64,000 nt of DNA, taken from assembly GCF_042675645.1 (NCBI RefSeq), contig NZ_JBHTJH010000017.1:1309336-1373335 (forward strand), read 5' to 3'. The notes below the pieces were generated by a model that saw nothing but the letters and a program-made list of their open reading frames with translations, did no database searches and was not told the origin of the DNA. The position numbers were made by a program, and so were the translations under genes. Below, piece after piece: positions 1 to 8,793 of this stretch. This DNA comes from Sungkyunkwania multivorans. Its GTDB lineage: Bacteria; Bacteroidota; Bacteroidia; Flavobacteriales; Flavobacteriaceae. Positions within the stretch are counted from its first letter, which is position 1. Each line of letters begins with the position of its first letter.

Positions 1-23
1 TATATCAGTATGAGGTAATAGAA

Positions 24-1688
24 TTATCCTCGAGGTGTTTTCTTTTTCTTAGATTTCGATCCTACTCTACTCATAGCATTTCTAAATCCAATATAGTCAG
101 TGGCCATATATTGAGGTAGATATCTTCTTTGAGCTGGATCTAACCAATACGCTCTATCTCTCCATGAACCTCCTTTGAAGACTCTCGCCTCATCATCGAT
201 CAATGTGGTACGCTGAGTCGATTTGTCGTACTCTCTGATCATATTTCCTAGGGTGTCAGCAGATATCGTGTGTTTCGGAGCGTTATACATCACTTTGTTG
301 GTATCTTCATTTTCTTCTTCCTCATCAAAGAAACGCTCAAAATATCTTGACGAACTGAAATCCCCGTCCCTATAATTTCTATTGTCACTCTTCGAGAAAT
401 TTGTACGTAAGTAGGTGTCAGATTCGTCAACAGGAACCTGCGCAAGTGCACCAGGAAGATTTCTTGCGATGATACGACCGTTGCTGAGTGTATCGTAAGT
501 CACAGAATCCACACTAACGATGGTGGCTTTTCCGTCAGGACCAATATTGTTCTTGTAATATTCATTTCCGCGGTAATAGTTAAAGTCGTTCGCTTCATCA
601 TCGACTATAGGACGATAAACGTCAGCAACCCATTCTGCAACATTTCCGGCCATGTCATAAAGGCCATAGTCATTTGGTGGATATGATTTTACCTGGTTGG
701 TAATGTCCGCACCATCATCAGACCATCCAGCAATACCACCATAGTCACCTTTACCTTGCTTAAAGTTTGCCAATTGGTCGCCTTTGATCTTTCTTCTTCC
801 AGATCTGGTATATTCACCTAACCATGGATATTTTTTCTTTCCTCGGTAGGTATTGTAATTTCTAATTCCGACAAGTGATAATGCAGCATATTCCCATTCT
901 ACCTCGGTTGGTAGTCTATAATCTGGTAGAGCAACACCAGACGTTCGTCCTGCGTAGGTATTGACCGTCGTAGTGTCTCTTCTTTGTTGACCTCTTTTTC
1001 CAGTAAGTGAATCTATACCACCACCGTACGTCTTTTCTGGCTGACTCAAATAAACATCGGTATCAAAGGGGGCCTTGATGTCCATACTCTTGATGGATGC
1101 ATCGCGCTCCAAGAATCCTTGGTCTCCTAAGATCTGCTCATTGACACGGTCGGTACGCCAGTCGCTAAATTGGACTGCCTGAATCCAGTTTACACCAACC
1201 ACAGGATATTCGGCATATGCTGGGTGACGCAAATAATTATTGGTCATTACCTCGTTATATCCTAGTCTATTTCTCCAAACGAGGGTATCTGGCAATGCGC
1301 CATTATAAATTTTTCTATACTTTGGGTCTTCTGGAGGAAACATGCTGTTCAACCAATATAAGTATTCTACATACATGATATTGGTCACTTCTGTCTCATC
1401 CATGTAAAAGGATTGAACGTGCTGTTGGGTTGGAGTATTGTTCCAATCGTGCATAATATCATCTTGGACCTTACCCATGGTAAAGGTTCCACCCTCTATA
1501 AACACCAAACCAGGGCCTGTGGCCTGTTCTTTGAAGTTTGTATTGTACTGAAATCCACCAGCTTTGTTGTTGATCTTCATGCCGGTAGCTCTAGAGATAT
1601 TACTAGTGCCTTTGGAATTCTTACAGCCTGTAAACACTGTGGCAGATACCATAGCCATCAATACAAATCTAACTGCATTTTTTCTCAT
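24..1688 (-). CDS. gldJ: Gliding motility lipoprotein GldJ
   Basis: GldJ is an outer-membrane-associated lipoprotein needed for gliding and type IX secretion in flavobacteria. The 554-residue product starts with a lipoprotein signal whose lipobox ends at Cys22 (FTGCKN). A formylglycine-generating-enzyme/sulfatase-modifying fold follows, shown by FIEGGTFTMG near residue 65, YRLPTEVEWEYAA in the middle, YGLYDMAGNVAEWV, and the C-terminal FKGGSWRDRA and YIGFRNAMS blocks. These are the hallmarks of the family; GldJ is the gliding member with long insertions and a basic tail. It is transcribed divergently from porU, a neighbourhood known from other gliding flavobacteria. The sequence shows the fold; the motility role follows from the family and the neighbours. 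Confidence 0.95.
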   Translation of the reverse strand: MRKNAVRFVLMAMVSATVFTGCKNSKGTSNISRATGMKINNKAGGFQYNTNFKEQATGPGLVFIEGGTFTMGKVQDDIMHDWNNTPTQQHVQSFYMDETEVTNIMYVEYLYWLNSMFPPEDPKYRKIYNGALPDTLVWRNRLGYNEVMTNNYLRHPAYAEYPVVGVNWIQAVQFSDWRTDRVNEQILGDQGFLERDASIKSMDIKAPFDTDVYLSQPEKTYGGGIDSLTGKRGQQRRDTTTVNTYAGRTSGVALPDYRLPTEVEWEYAALSLVGIRNYNTYRGKKKYPWLGEYTRSGRRKIKGDQLANFKQGKGDYGGIAGWSDDGADITNQVKSYPPNDYGLYDMAGNVAEWVADVYRPIVDDEANDFNYYRGNEYYKNNIGPDGKATIVSVDSVTYDTLSNGRIIARNLPGALAQVPVDESDTYLRTNFSKSDNRNYRDGDFSSSRYFERFFDEEEENEDTNKVMYNAPKHTISADTLGNMIREYDKSTQRTTLIDDEARVFKGGSWRDRAYWLDPAQRRYLPQYMATDYIGFRNAMSRVGSKSKKKKTPRG

Positions 1689-1844
1689 AATTAAGACTTA
1701 AGTTGTATAAGAATTTGGATTCGCAATATAGTGATTAACCTTAAAATAACAACTATTTTCAATAAAATTAGTATTTCAAGAGAATAGGCACAATTTATCC
1801 GCCTCACGATTCAATAAACGCAAGTAGCACTTATTTATTATTCG

Positions 1845-1852
1845 TAATTTTG
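1845..1852 (+). promoter_or_regulatory. Probable -7 box of the porU promoter
   Basis: TAATTTTG matches the Bacteroidota -7 consensus TAnnTTTG and lies about 50 bases before the porU start, in the gldJ/porU divergent region. No clear TTG -33 element was seen at the usual spacing, so the call rests on one box and on position. Confidence 0.45.
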
Positions 1853-1903
1853 AAAAATTAAAGATTGGTATACTAAGGTTTTCCAAACTTCGTTAAAAAA
1901 GCA

Positions 1904-4900
1904 ATGAAAAAGACACTATTACTCCTGCTAGTTTTAGGAATACACGCATTTGGAATATCCCAAACGAAACACTTCGATATCGCGTGGCAATCTCCCCAGC
2001 CGTACCCTTTGATCAACTCGGAGATCTTATTGCCAACTTTCCAAGAAGAGAATCATGACTTTGATCCAAACAGAGGATTGCAATTTGTTGCACGATGGGA
2101 GGTCTCATCTAAGGTGGATCCGCAGAGTCTTGTCGTAAAGAACATACGGTTTCAGGAAATCGACGAAGCAGGCTTGGCAGAAATGCCAAGAACGACCATA
2201 CCGGCAGTTACGGATTTTAGATTGTACTCTCGGAATGCTCGCTCCAAAATATTTAATGTCCTTACGCTAAATCCAATTATTGTTGACCAAGGTGTCTACA
2301 AAAGGGTTGTTTCTTTCGATATTTCGTTCCGAGCTCTTGAAAATTCTCCGAATGCATTTTCAAGCAGATCTGTCAACACGGGAAGGGCCATCACAAATTC
2401 GGTTCTTGCTTCGGGAACATGGTATCAATTTTATGTCGAAAAGTCTGGAGTGTATCGTTTGGATAGAAATTTCTTGTCCAATTTAGGAATGAACGTCAGT
2501 GGAATAGACCCTAGGAATTTAAAGATATATGGTAATGGCGGGCAGATGATCGCCCTTAAAAATGAAGATGTATTGCATTACGACCCTGCAGAGAACGCTA
2601 TTATGGTCGTTGGAGAAGAAGATGGCACCTTTGACGGAAGTGATTATGTGTTGTTTTACGCGGAGGGCCCAGACCAATGGAACGACGAGAGTCAAACACA
2701 TGTGAATGCATTCACCAATAGAACCTACTACTACATTACCGCTTCGGGCTTATCCGGAAAACGAATTCAGGAGGCCTCCCAACCAACGGGAGTGCCTGAT
2801 AATATTTATACGACATTTGACGATTATCAATATTACGAGAAAGATAGCCTTAACATTCTGCAATTGGGTAGAAGATGGTTCACCAATGCCTTTAATATCA
2901 ACAATACCAGGACCTACTCGTTTGATTTTCCCAATCGAGTGGTGACCGAGCCCATTACTGTAAGCGGCAAAATGGCAGCAGCTTCACCAGTAAACACCCA
3001 ATTTAGAATAAGTGCCACAGACGATCTGGTGGTCGATTACAATATCGCTAGCGTTTCCAACAACGATGGATTTAGACAGGATCCTTTGACCTCGACCCCT
3101 AATAGATTGCGTTTAGGTTTGAAGTCTACCCAGAACGTGGTCACTTCTTTAGGGGATGAGATACCGGTCCTGATAGAATACTTTAATGCAGGAAATCCTT
3201 TGTCGGTTGGTTATATGGATTACATCACCGTAGAGGCAAAACGCCAATTGAAAGGATATGGTAAACAATTCAACTTTCAATTCAACGAGATGGCCTCTCT
3301 TCCGGGGATTGGGGAAGTGAGACTCACCGATGCTGCTAATATTGGCTATGTCTTTGATATTACCGACAAATACAATGTGGCGCGCTACAGCAACAACAAC
3401 GCAGCCAGTGATTTCTCTTTTTCATTGACACAGGGTTCCGAGAGGAAATTTATCGCTGTGGACCTACAGGATGTTTATACTCCTAGAATAGATGCCGCTA
3501 ATCGCGGCGTTACCAATCAGAGTCTGAAGTTTACCATTTTTAATGACGCTGCTGGTTTTAGGGATGTAGATTATATTATTGTAGCGCCACAGTTTTTAAG
3601 TGCCACTGCCCAAAGATTGGCAGACTTTCATGGTCGAATATCAAATCTCAACGCCAAAGTGGTTACGTTAGAACGAATTTATAGAGAATTCAACACTGGC
3701 AATCCTGATATTGGAGCGATTCGAAATTTTGTCAAGTATGTCTATGATAATGCTTCCACTCCTGCAGGTAGAATCAAATATCTCTGCCTATTTGGAGATA
3801 CCTCATTCGATTATAAGAACAGGCTGCAGAATAACAATAATATAGTTCCGACCTATCATTCCTACACAAGCCATAACTTTCTAAATGGAATAATGTCTGA
3901 TGATTTTTATGCGATGATGGATCCCGAAGAAGGACTGATGGAGAACGGGCAGTCCGACCAGGACCTCATGGACCTCGCTGTAGGGCGAATTTTGGCTTCG
4001 AGTACTTCAGAGGCCAATGACATGGTGACCAAGATAGAGGAATACTATTCCGAATTGTCCAATGGAAAATGGCGCAATAATATTACCATGGTATCGGATG
4101 ACATTGATGTTTTTGGGGATCGTAATATAGAAGGTCTCCTCGATCAAGTCTCGGATGAGATCGCTAATAATAAACCGTTTCTCAACGTCAAAAAAATTCA
4201 CAGCGGGTCTTACCAGCAAGAGACCACAGCAGGTGGAGCCCGGTATCCCCAAGTGAATGAGGATATTCTTAATGAGATAGAGTTTGGTTCTTTGGTCGTT
4301 AATTATTTTGGCCATGGTGGCGAAGACGGTCTGGCTCAAGAACGGATCTTTCAGAAGCCAGACGCGTTAGGATTGTTCAACAGATTTAGATATCCTTTGA
4401 TCGTGACAGTTACTTGCGAGTTTGCGCGCTTCGACAATCCTTTGAGGCCTACTGTAGGGGAATTTACCTTTAGCAACAAACGTGGCGGTGCCATTGGACT
4501 CATCACGACTACCAGATTAATTACCGTTGGAGCGGGAATTGCATTTAATAGAGTCTTAAGTAGAAACTTGTTTCGTTATAATTTGTCCTCGCCCTTCGAT
4601 CCTTTTGATTATGGAGCTATCTCTGAATCGGTGATGAACACCAAAAATTCCGTAACATCCAATAAACGAGTGGTGTTCTTTGTGGGAGATCCAGCAATGA
4701 AGTTGGCCATCCCAAGGCCAAAGATCAACCTAACACATGTGAATGATGTTCCGGTGACCCAGCCCTTGGATACGCTTAAAGCTTTGAGCTATGTGAAAAT
4801 GAGGGGTAATATCACCGACGTGAACGATGTGCTGCTTTCAAACTTCAATGGAGAGGTCTTTACGAGTATCTTCGATAAAAATATTCAACGACAAACACTT

Positions 4901-5824
4901 GGTAACGATGGGGTGATCGTTGCCGGACAATTGCAGATACTGAATTATGAAACCTTAGGAGAGATCATTTTCAGAGGTAAATCATCTGTTCAGAATGGTG
5001 AATTCGAATTTGATTTTGTCGTGCCAAAGGATATAGCTATTCCAGCAGGCAATGGAAAGATAAGTTTTTACGCACTTCCTGAAGGGGGAGGGTCGGATTA
5101 TACAGGCGCAAACATCGACGACCTGGTCGTTGGGGGTCTTAATGAGAATGCTGCCAATGATGACATTGGGCCAACCGTAAGGTTATTTATGAATGATGAG
5201 AGCTTTATTTCTGGAGAAATAACATCGAGCTCTCCAATTCTATTGGCGTTGGTAGAAGATGAAAATGGTATTAATACGGCTAGCGGTATTGGGCACGATA
5301 TCATCGCGATCTTAGATGGAGATGAAGGGAATCCTTTTGTACTTAATGATTACTACGAAACAGAATTGGATGATTATACCAAAGGAAGGGTTTCATTTCC
5401 CTTTAGAGACCTGGAGCCAGGGCTACATACCTTGAGTTTTAGGGTTTGGGACGTTTATAACAACTCTTCTACTGCCGAAATTCAGTTCTTTGTTGCTTCG
5501 GATGACGATATCCGATTGAGTAGAGTGCTCAATTACCCCAACCCTTTTACCAGTTATACCGAGTTTTGGTTTAGTCATAACCAACCCATCGGTGAGACCT
5601 TGGACGTGCAAGTGCAGATATTTACCGTGAGTGGCAAAGTTGTGAAGACCATAAATCAACAAGGTATCGTGGCATCCAGCCCGCTTATCAGGGAAATTAC
5701 TTGGGACGGGCTCGATGATTTTGGAAATAGGATCGGAAAAGGCGTCTATGTATATAAGATTACCGTAAAATCTACGTTAACTAACAAAACCGCCGAGAAG
5801 TTTGAGAAACTTGTCATACTTTAA
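1904..5824 (+). CDS. porU: Type IX secretion system sortase PorU (C25 peptidase)
   Basis: PorU is the gingipain-like cysteine protease/sortase at the cell surface that removes C-terminal signals from type IX cargo and attaches cargo to the outer membrane. The 1306-residue product has a Sec signal peptide (cut near GISQTKH) and a long N-terminal region. The C25 catalytic domain holds YFGHGGEDG with His804 and TVTCEFARFD with Cys838, the expected catalytic pair. The C terminus carries a FlgD-like Ig segment: NYPNPF, then WDGLDDFGNRIGKGVYVYKI. The length fits the family. It is followed after 39 bases by porV, its functional partner, as in other flavobacteria. Confidence 0.96.
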   Translation: MKKTLLLLLVLGIHAFGISQTKHFDIAWQSPQPYPLINSEILLPTFQEENHDFDPNRGLQFVARWEVSSKVDPQSLVVKNIRFQEIDEAGLAEMPRTTIPAVTDFRLYSRNARSKIFNVLTLNPIIVDQGVYKRVVSFDISFRALENSPNAFSSRSVNTGRAITNSVLASGTWYQFYVEKSGVYRLDRNFLSNLGMNVSGIDPRNLKIYGNGGQMIALKNEDVLHYDPAENAIMVVGEEDGTFDGSDYVLFYAEGPDQWNDESQTHVNAFTNRTYYYITASGLSGKRIQEASQPTGVPDNIYTTFDDYQYYEKDSLNILQLGRRWFTNAFNINNTRTYSFDFPNRVVTEPITVSGKMAAASPVNTQFRISATDDLVVDYNIASVSNNDGFRQDPLTSTPNRLRLGLKSTQNVVTSLGDEIPVLIEYFNAGNPLSVGYMDYITVEAKRQLKGYGKQFNFQFNEMASLPGIGEVRLTDAANIGYVFDITDKYNVARYSNNNAASDFSFSLTQGSERKFIAVDLQDVYTPRIDAANRGVTNQSLKFTIFNDAAGFRDVDYIIVAPQFLSATAQRLADFHGRISNLNAKVVTLERIYREFNTGNPDIGAIRNFVKYVYDNASTPAGRIKYLCLFGDTSFDYKNRLQNNNNIVPTYHSYTSHNFLNGIMSDDFYAMMDPEEGLMENGQSDQDLMDLAVGRILASSTSEANDMVTKIEEYYSELSNGKWRNNITMVSDDIDVFGDRNIEGLLDQVSDEIANNKPFLNVKKIHSGSYQQETTAGGARYPQVNEDILNEIEFGSLVVNYFGHGGEDGLAQERIFQKPDALGLFNRFRYPLIVTVTCEFARFDNPLRPTVGEFTFSNKRGGAIGLITTTRLITVGAGIAFNRVLSRNLFRYNLSSPFDPFDYGAISESVMNTKNSVTSNKRVVFFVGDPAMKLAIPRPKINLTHVNDVPVTQPLDTLKALSYVKMRGNITDVNDVLLSNFNGEVFTSIFDKNIQRQTLGNDGVIVAGQLQILNYETLGEIIFRGKSSVQNGEFEFDFVVPKDIAIPAGNGKISFYALPEGGGSDYTGANIDDLVVGGLNENAANDDIGPTVRLFMNDESFISGEITSSSPILLALVEDENGINTASGIGHDIIAILDGDEGNPFVLNDYYETELDDYTKGRVSFPFRDLEPGLHTLSFRVWDVYNNSSTAEIQFFVASDDDIRLSRVLNYPNPFTSYTEFWFSHNQPIGETLDVQVQIFTVSGKVVKTINQQGIVASSPLIREITWDGLDDFGNRIGKGVYVYKITVKSTLTNKTAEKFEKLVIL

Positions 5825-5840
5825 AATAAAACTATATTTG
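5811..5840 (+). promoter_or_regulatory. porV promoter inside the end of porU
   Basis: TTG at 5811-5813, a 19-base spacer and TATATTTG at 5833-5840 form a full match to the Bacteroidota promoter (TTG-N19-TAnnTTTG). The -33 element lies in the last codons of porU. The predicted 5' leader of porV is only about 17-20 bases. porV is therefore probably transcribed both from porU and from its own promoter. Confidence 0.7.
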
Positions 5841-5863
5841 TCACAATCTAACATTTCATTTTA

Positions 5864-7039
5864 ATGAAAAAACTAATTACCTCAATCTTTATCCTGTCTT
5901 TTACGTGTGGGCTTTATGCTCAAAATGACAGGGTAATCACTACCGCCGTTCCCTTTTTATTGATTCCTACCGATGCCAGATCTGCTGGTATGGGAGATAT
6001 GGGAGTAGCCACCTCGCCAGACGCATTTTCACAAAACTGGAACGCAGCAAAAAATGTGTTTGCAGAGAAACAGATTGGGATAGGCCTTAGTTATACGCCT
6101 TACCTAAGCGACCTTGTAAGTGATATCTTTCTGGGAAGTGTTAATTACTACAACCGAATCAATGAGCGGAGCGCCTGGGCGGCAAGCTTCAAGTATTTTA
6201 GCTTGGGAGATATCGAATTCAATACTTTCGATGGATTTAACGTAATTCCACAAGGAACGGAATCTCCAAACGAATTTGCATTGGACGTTTCTTACGCTTT
6301 GAGACTTAGCGATCAATTTTCCATGGCTGTTGGAGGTAGATTTATCCGTTCGGACCTCAAGTTGGCGCCCGTGGACCCAGATGCGACCGCAGCTTCATCA
6401 TTTGCAGTCGATATCACTGGATACTATCAATCTGAAGAAAAAGCATACGATAGCTTCAATGGTCGCTGGAGAGGTGGTTTCGCCATCACTAATTTAGGTC
6501 CAAAACTAAAATATGACCAAGGTGGAAATGAATTCTTCTTACCTACGAAATTAGGTCTTGGAGGAGGTTTCGATTTCATCTTCGATGAATACAATAAACT
6601 TGGCGTCACCATAGAGACGACTAAGCTATTGGTCCCGACACCAAGTATTCCTGTTGATGGACAAGGAAACGAGGTTTCTGGAGAAGATGACCCAAATTTT
6701 GTTGGTTACCAGCAATCGGACGAGGGATTCCTCTCTGGGGTGTTCAGCTCATTTGGAGATGCCCCAGACGGTTTCGGCGAAGAGCTAAAAGAATTTACCT
6801 GGTCCTTAGGTGCAGAGTACACCTATCAAGATTCATTCGCTATGAGAGCAGGTTATTTCAACGAGAGCGAGGAAAAGGGAGCCCGAAAGTTCTTTACGAT
6901 TGGTGCTGGCTTCACATATAATGTAATGAAGCTAGATGTCTCGTATTTGTTCTCCGCGTCTAAGGTGCGTAATCCTTTAGAAAATACATTGCGTTTCTCA
7001 CTTACCTTTAACTTGGGTGGTGAGTACCAAGAGTATTAG
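5864..7039 (+). CDS. porV: Type IX secretion outer-membrane protein PorV
   Basis: PorV is a FadL-like 14-strand outer-membrane barrel that binds type IX cargo and carries it to PorU. The 391-residue product has a signal peptide ending in GLYAQ and the family signature PFLLIPTDARSAGMGDMGVA just after cleavage. SPDAFSQNWNAAK and a glycine-rich, aromatic-ended barrel follow (last strand RFSLTFNLGGEYQEY). It sits 39 bases after porU and has its own promoter, which suits a protein made in excess over the sortase. Confidence 0.95.
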   Translation: MKKLITSIFILSFTCGLYAQNDRVITTAVPFLLIPTDARSAGMGDMGVATSPDAFSQNWNAAKNVFAEKQIGIGLSYTPYLSDLVSDIFLGSVNYYNRINERSAWAASFKYFSLGDIEFNTFDGFNVIPQGTESPNEFALDVSYALRLSDQFSMAVGGRFIRSDLKLAPVDPDATAASSFAVDITGYYQSEEKAYDSFNGRWRGGFAITNLGPKLKYDQGGNEFFLPTKLGLGGGFDFIFDEYNKLGVTIETTKLLVPTPSIPVDGQGNEVSGEDDPNFVGYQQSDEGFLSGVFSSFGDAPDGFGEELKEFTWSLGAEYTYQDSFAMRAGYFNESEEKGARKFFTIGAGFTYNVMKLDVSYLFSASKVRNPLENTLRFSLTFNLGGEYQEY

Positions 7040-7053
7040 TAAAATAAAATGGA

Positions 7054-7536
7054 GTGAAGGAAATACAAGTAACGGCGACTGTGCAGTTATTCGATGATAT
7101 CGATGAACTTCCAGCTCAAGCCAAACAGCTGATGCTTCAAGCCATTGAAGCTCGCAAGAAAGCATATGCGCCTTATTCTAAATTTAGAGTGGGCGCAGCT
7201 TTGTCTTTGGACAATGGCGAGATCATCACTGGGAACAATCAGGAGAATGCCGCCTATCCTTCTGGCCTTTGTGCCGAGCGTGTTGCCATTTATTATGCAG
7301 GTGCTCAATATCCTGATGCGAAAGTCCTCTCTATTGCCATCACCGCAGCCTCCTCTACAACACAGGTTAACGAACCGATTTCTTCTTGCGGTAGCTGTCG
7401 TCAATCCATTGCAGAGTATGAACAAAAGCAAAAATCTCCCATTGCCATCTATTTTATGGGCGAACTTGGGAAAGTAGCAAAGGTAAATTCATTGAAAGAC
7501 CTGCTTCCACTTGGTTTTGATAATTCGTTCCTATAA
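7054..7536 (+). CDS. cdd: Cytidine deaminase
   Basis: This enzyme hydrolyses cytidine and deoxycytidine to uridine and deoxyuridine in pyrimidine salvage. The 160-residue protein has the zinc site of the family: CAERVAIYYA supplies the first Cys and the catalytic Glu, and CGSC supplies the other two Cys. YAPYSKFRVGAAL and GNNQENAAYPSG bind substrate. The usual Pro before the second Cys is Ser (SSCGSCRQ). Translation starts at GTG, 14 bases after the porV stop, so it is probably cotranscribed with porV, although the functions are unrelated. Confidence 0.93.
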   Translation: MKEIQVTATVQLFDDIDELPAQAKQLMLQAIEARKKAYAPYSKFRVGAALSLDNGEIITGNNQENAAYPSGLCAERVAIYYAGAQYPDAKVLSIAITAASSTTQVNEPISSCGSCRQSIAEYEQKQKSPIAIYFMGELGKVAKVNSLKDLLPLGFDNSFL

Positions 7537-7645
7537 ACATCAAGGCGAAATTTCAAAAAACCTTTCTCTAACGTTTTCGTGTGATTATTTTATAAAAATC
7601 CCTTTCAAATAGAGCTTTTCATTTTTTCACTAATGCCGAAAGTGC

Positions 7646-7653
7646 TATTTTTG
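7646..7653 (+). promoter_or_regulatory. Probable -7 box of the pdhA-pdhC promoter
   Basis: TATTTTTG matches TAnnTTTG in the 255-base gap between cdd and pdhA. It would give a leader of roughly 130 bases. No convincing -33 TTG is present. I saw nothing else definite in this gap. Confidence 0.4.
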
Positions 7654-7791
7654 TTAGTCATTTGTTGGGTCGTAAGCAGATTAAACGATTAAACAGGCAA
7701 ATGACAGAGTTTCATCAAAATAGGAGCTTTCATAACAGTGTTGTGAAAATCCTTGATTTACAAGTAGTTAAAAATTGCAAAATCCGAAAGA

Positions 7792-8790
7792 GTGAAAAAA
7801 GTAACTAAAGAAACGTATCTAAAATGGTACGAAGACATGCTCTTCTGGCGCAAGTTCGAAGATAAACTGGCCGCCGTTTATATACAACAAAAAGTTAGGG
7901 GATTCCTTCATCTATATAATGGACAGGAGGCTGTTCTTGCAGGCTCTTTACATGCAATGGATCTCTCCAAGGACAAAATGATCACCGCATATCGCAATCA
8001 CGTCCAGCCTATCGGTATGGGAGTTGACCCAAAACGTGTGATGGCAGAACTCTATGGAAAGGCGACCGGAACCTCTCAAGGTTTAGGAGGTTCTATGCAT
8101 ATTTTCTCTAAAGAAAAAGGATTTTACGGCGGTCATGGGATTGTCGGAGGTCAGATTCCTTTAGGAGCAGGGATGGCATTTGGTGACAAATATCATGAAA
8201 CAGGTGCGGTTACACTTTGTTATATGGGCGATGGTGCGGTCCGTCAAGGCTCGCTGCACGAAACTTTCAACTTAGCGATGCTTTGGAAGCTTCCAGTGGT
8301 ATTTATCTGTGAGAACAACGGATACGCAATGGGTACTTCTGTAGAGCGAACGGCAAATCATACCGACATCTGGAAACTAGGGCTCGGATACGAAATGCCA
8401 TGCGGACCGGTAGATGGGATGAATCCCGTCAAAGTCGCCGAGGCAGTGGATGAAGCGATTCAACGAGCGCGTCGAGGCGATGGTCCAACCTTCTTAGAAA
8501 TGAAGACCTATCGTTATCGGGGACACTCGATGAGTGATGCACAGCATTATAGAACCAAAGATGAGGTCGCGGAATATCAAAAGATCGATCCTATTACTCA
8601 AGTAAAAGAGATCATTTTGGAAAAGAAATATGCGAGCGAAGATGAAATAGCAGAAATAGACAAGCGCGTCAAGGAAATGGTGAAGGAATGTGAGAAGTTT
8701 GCAGAAGAGTCACCTTTCCCAGAAAAGAACGTGATGTACGATGCCGTTTACGAACAAGAAGATTATCCATTTCTACCACATAAACTCTAA
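7792..8790 (+). CDS. pdhA: Pyruvate dehydrogenase E1 component, alpha subunit
   Basis: E1 alpha works with E1 beta to decarboxylate pyruvate on thiamine diphosphate and to reduce the lipoyl groups of E2. The 332-residue protein has the thiamine-diphosphate motif from MGDGAVRQG (near residue 145) to ICENNGYAMGT. The GxGGSMH segment is LGGSMHIFS, and the phosphorylation-loop-like YRYRGHSMSDAQHYR lies near residue 243. The start is GTG, read from the conserved KVTKETYLKWYEDML opening. pdhC follows after 3 bases. The E1 beta gene is not here; in flavobacteria it is commonly elsewhere. Confidence 0.95.
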   Translation: MKKVTKETYLKWYEDMLFWRKFEDKLAAVYIQQKVRGFLHLYNGQEAVLAGSLHAMDLSKDKMITAYRNHVQPIGMGVDPKRVMAELYGKATGTSQGLGGSMHIFSKEKGFYGGHGIVGGQIPLGAGMAFGDKYHETGAVTLCYMGDGAVRQGSLHETFNLAMLWKLPVVFICENNGYAMGTSVERTANHTDIWKLGLGYEMPCGPVDGMNPVKVAEAVDEAIQRARRGDGPTFLEMKTYRYRGHSMSDAQHYRTKDEVAEYQKIDPITQVKEIILEKKYASEDEIAEIDKRVKEMVKECEKFAEESPFPEKNVMYDAVYEQEDYPFLPHKL

Positions 8791-8793
8791 ATC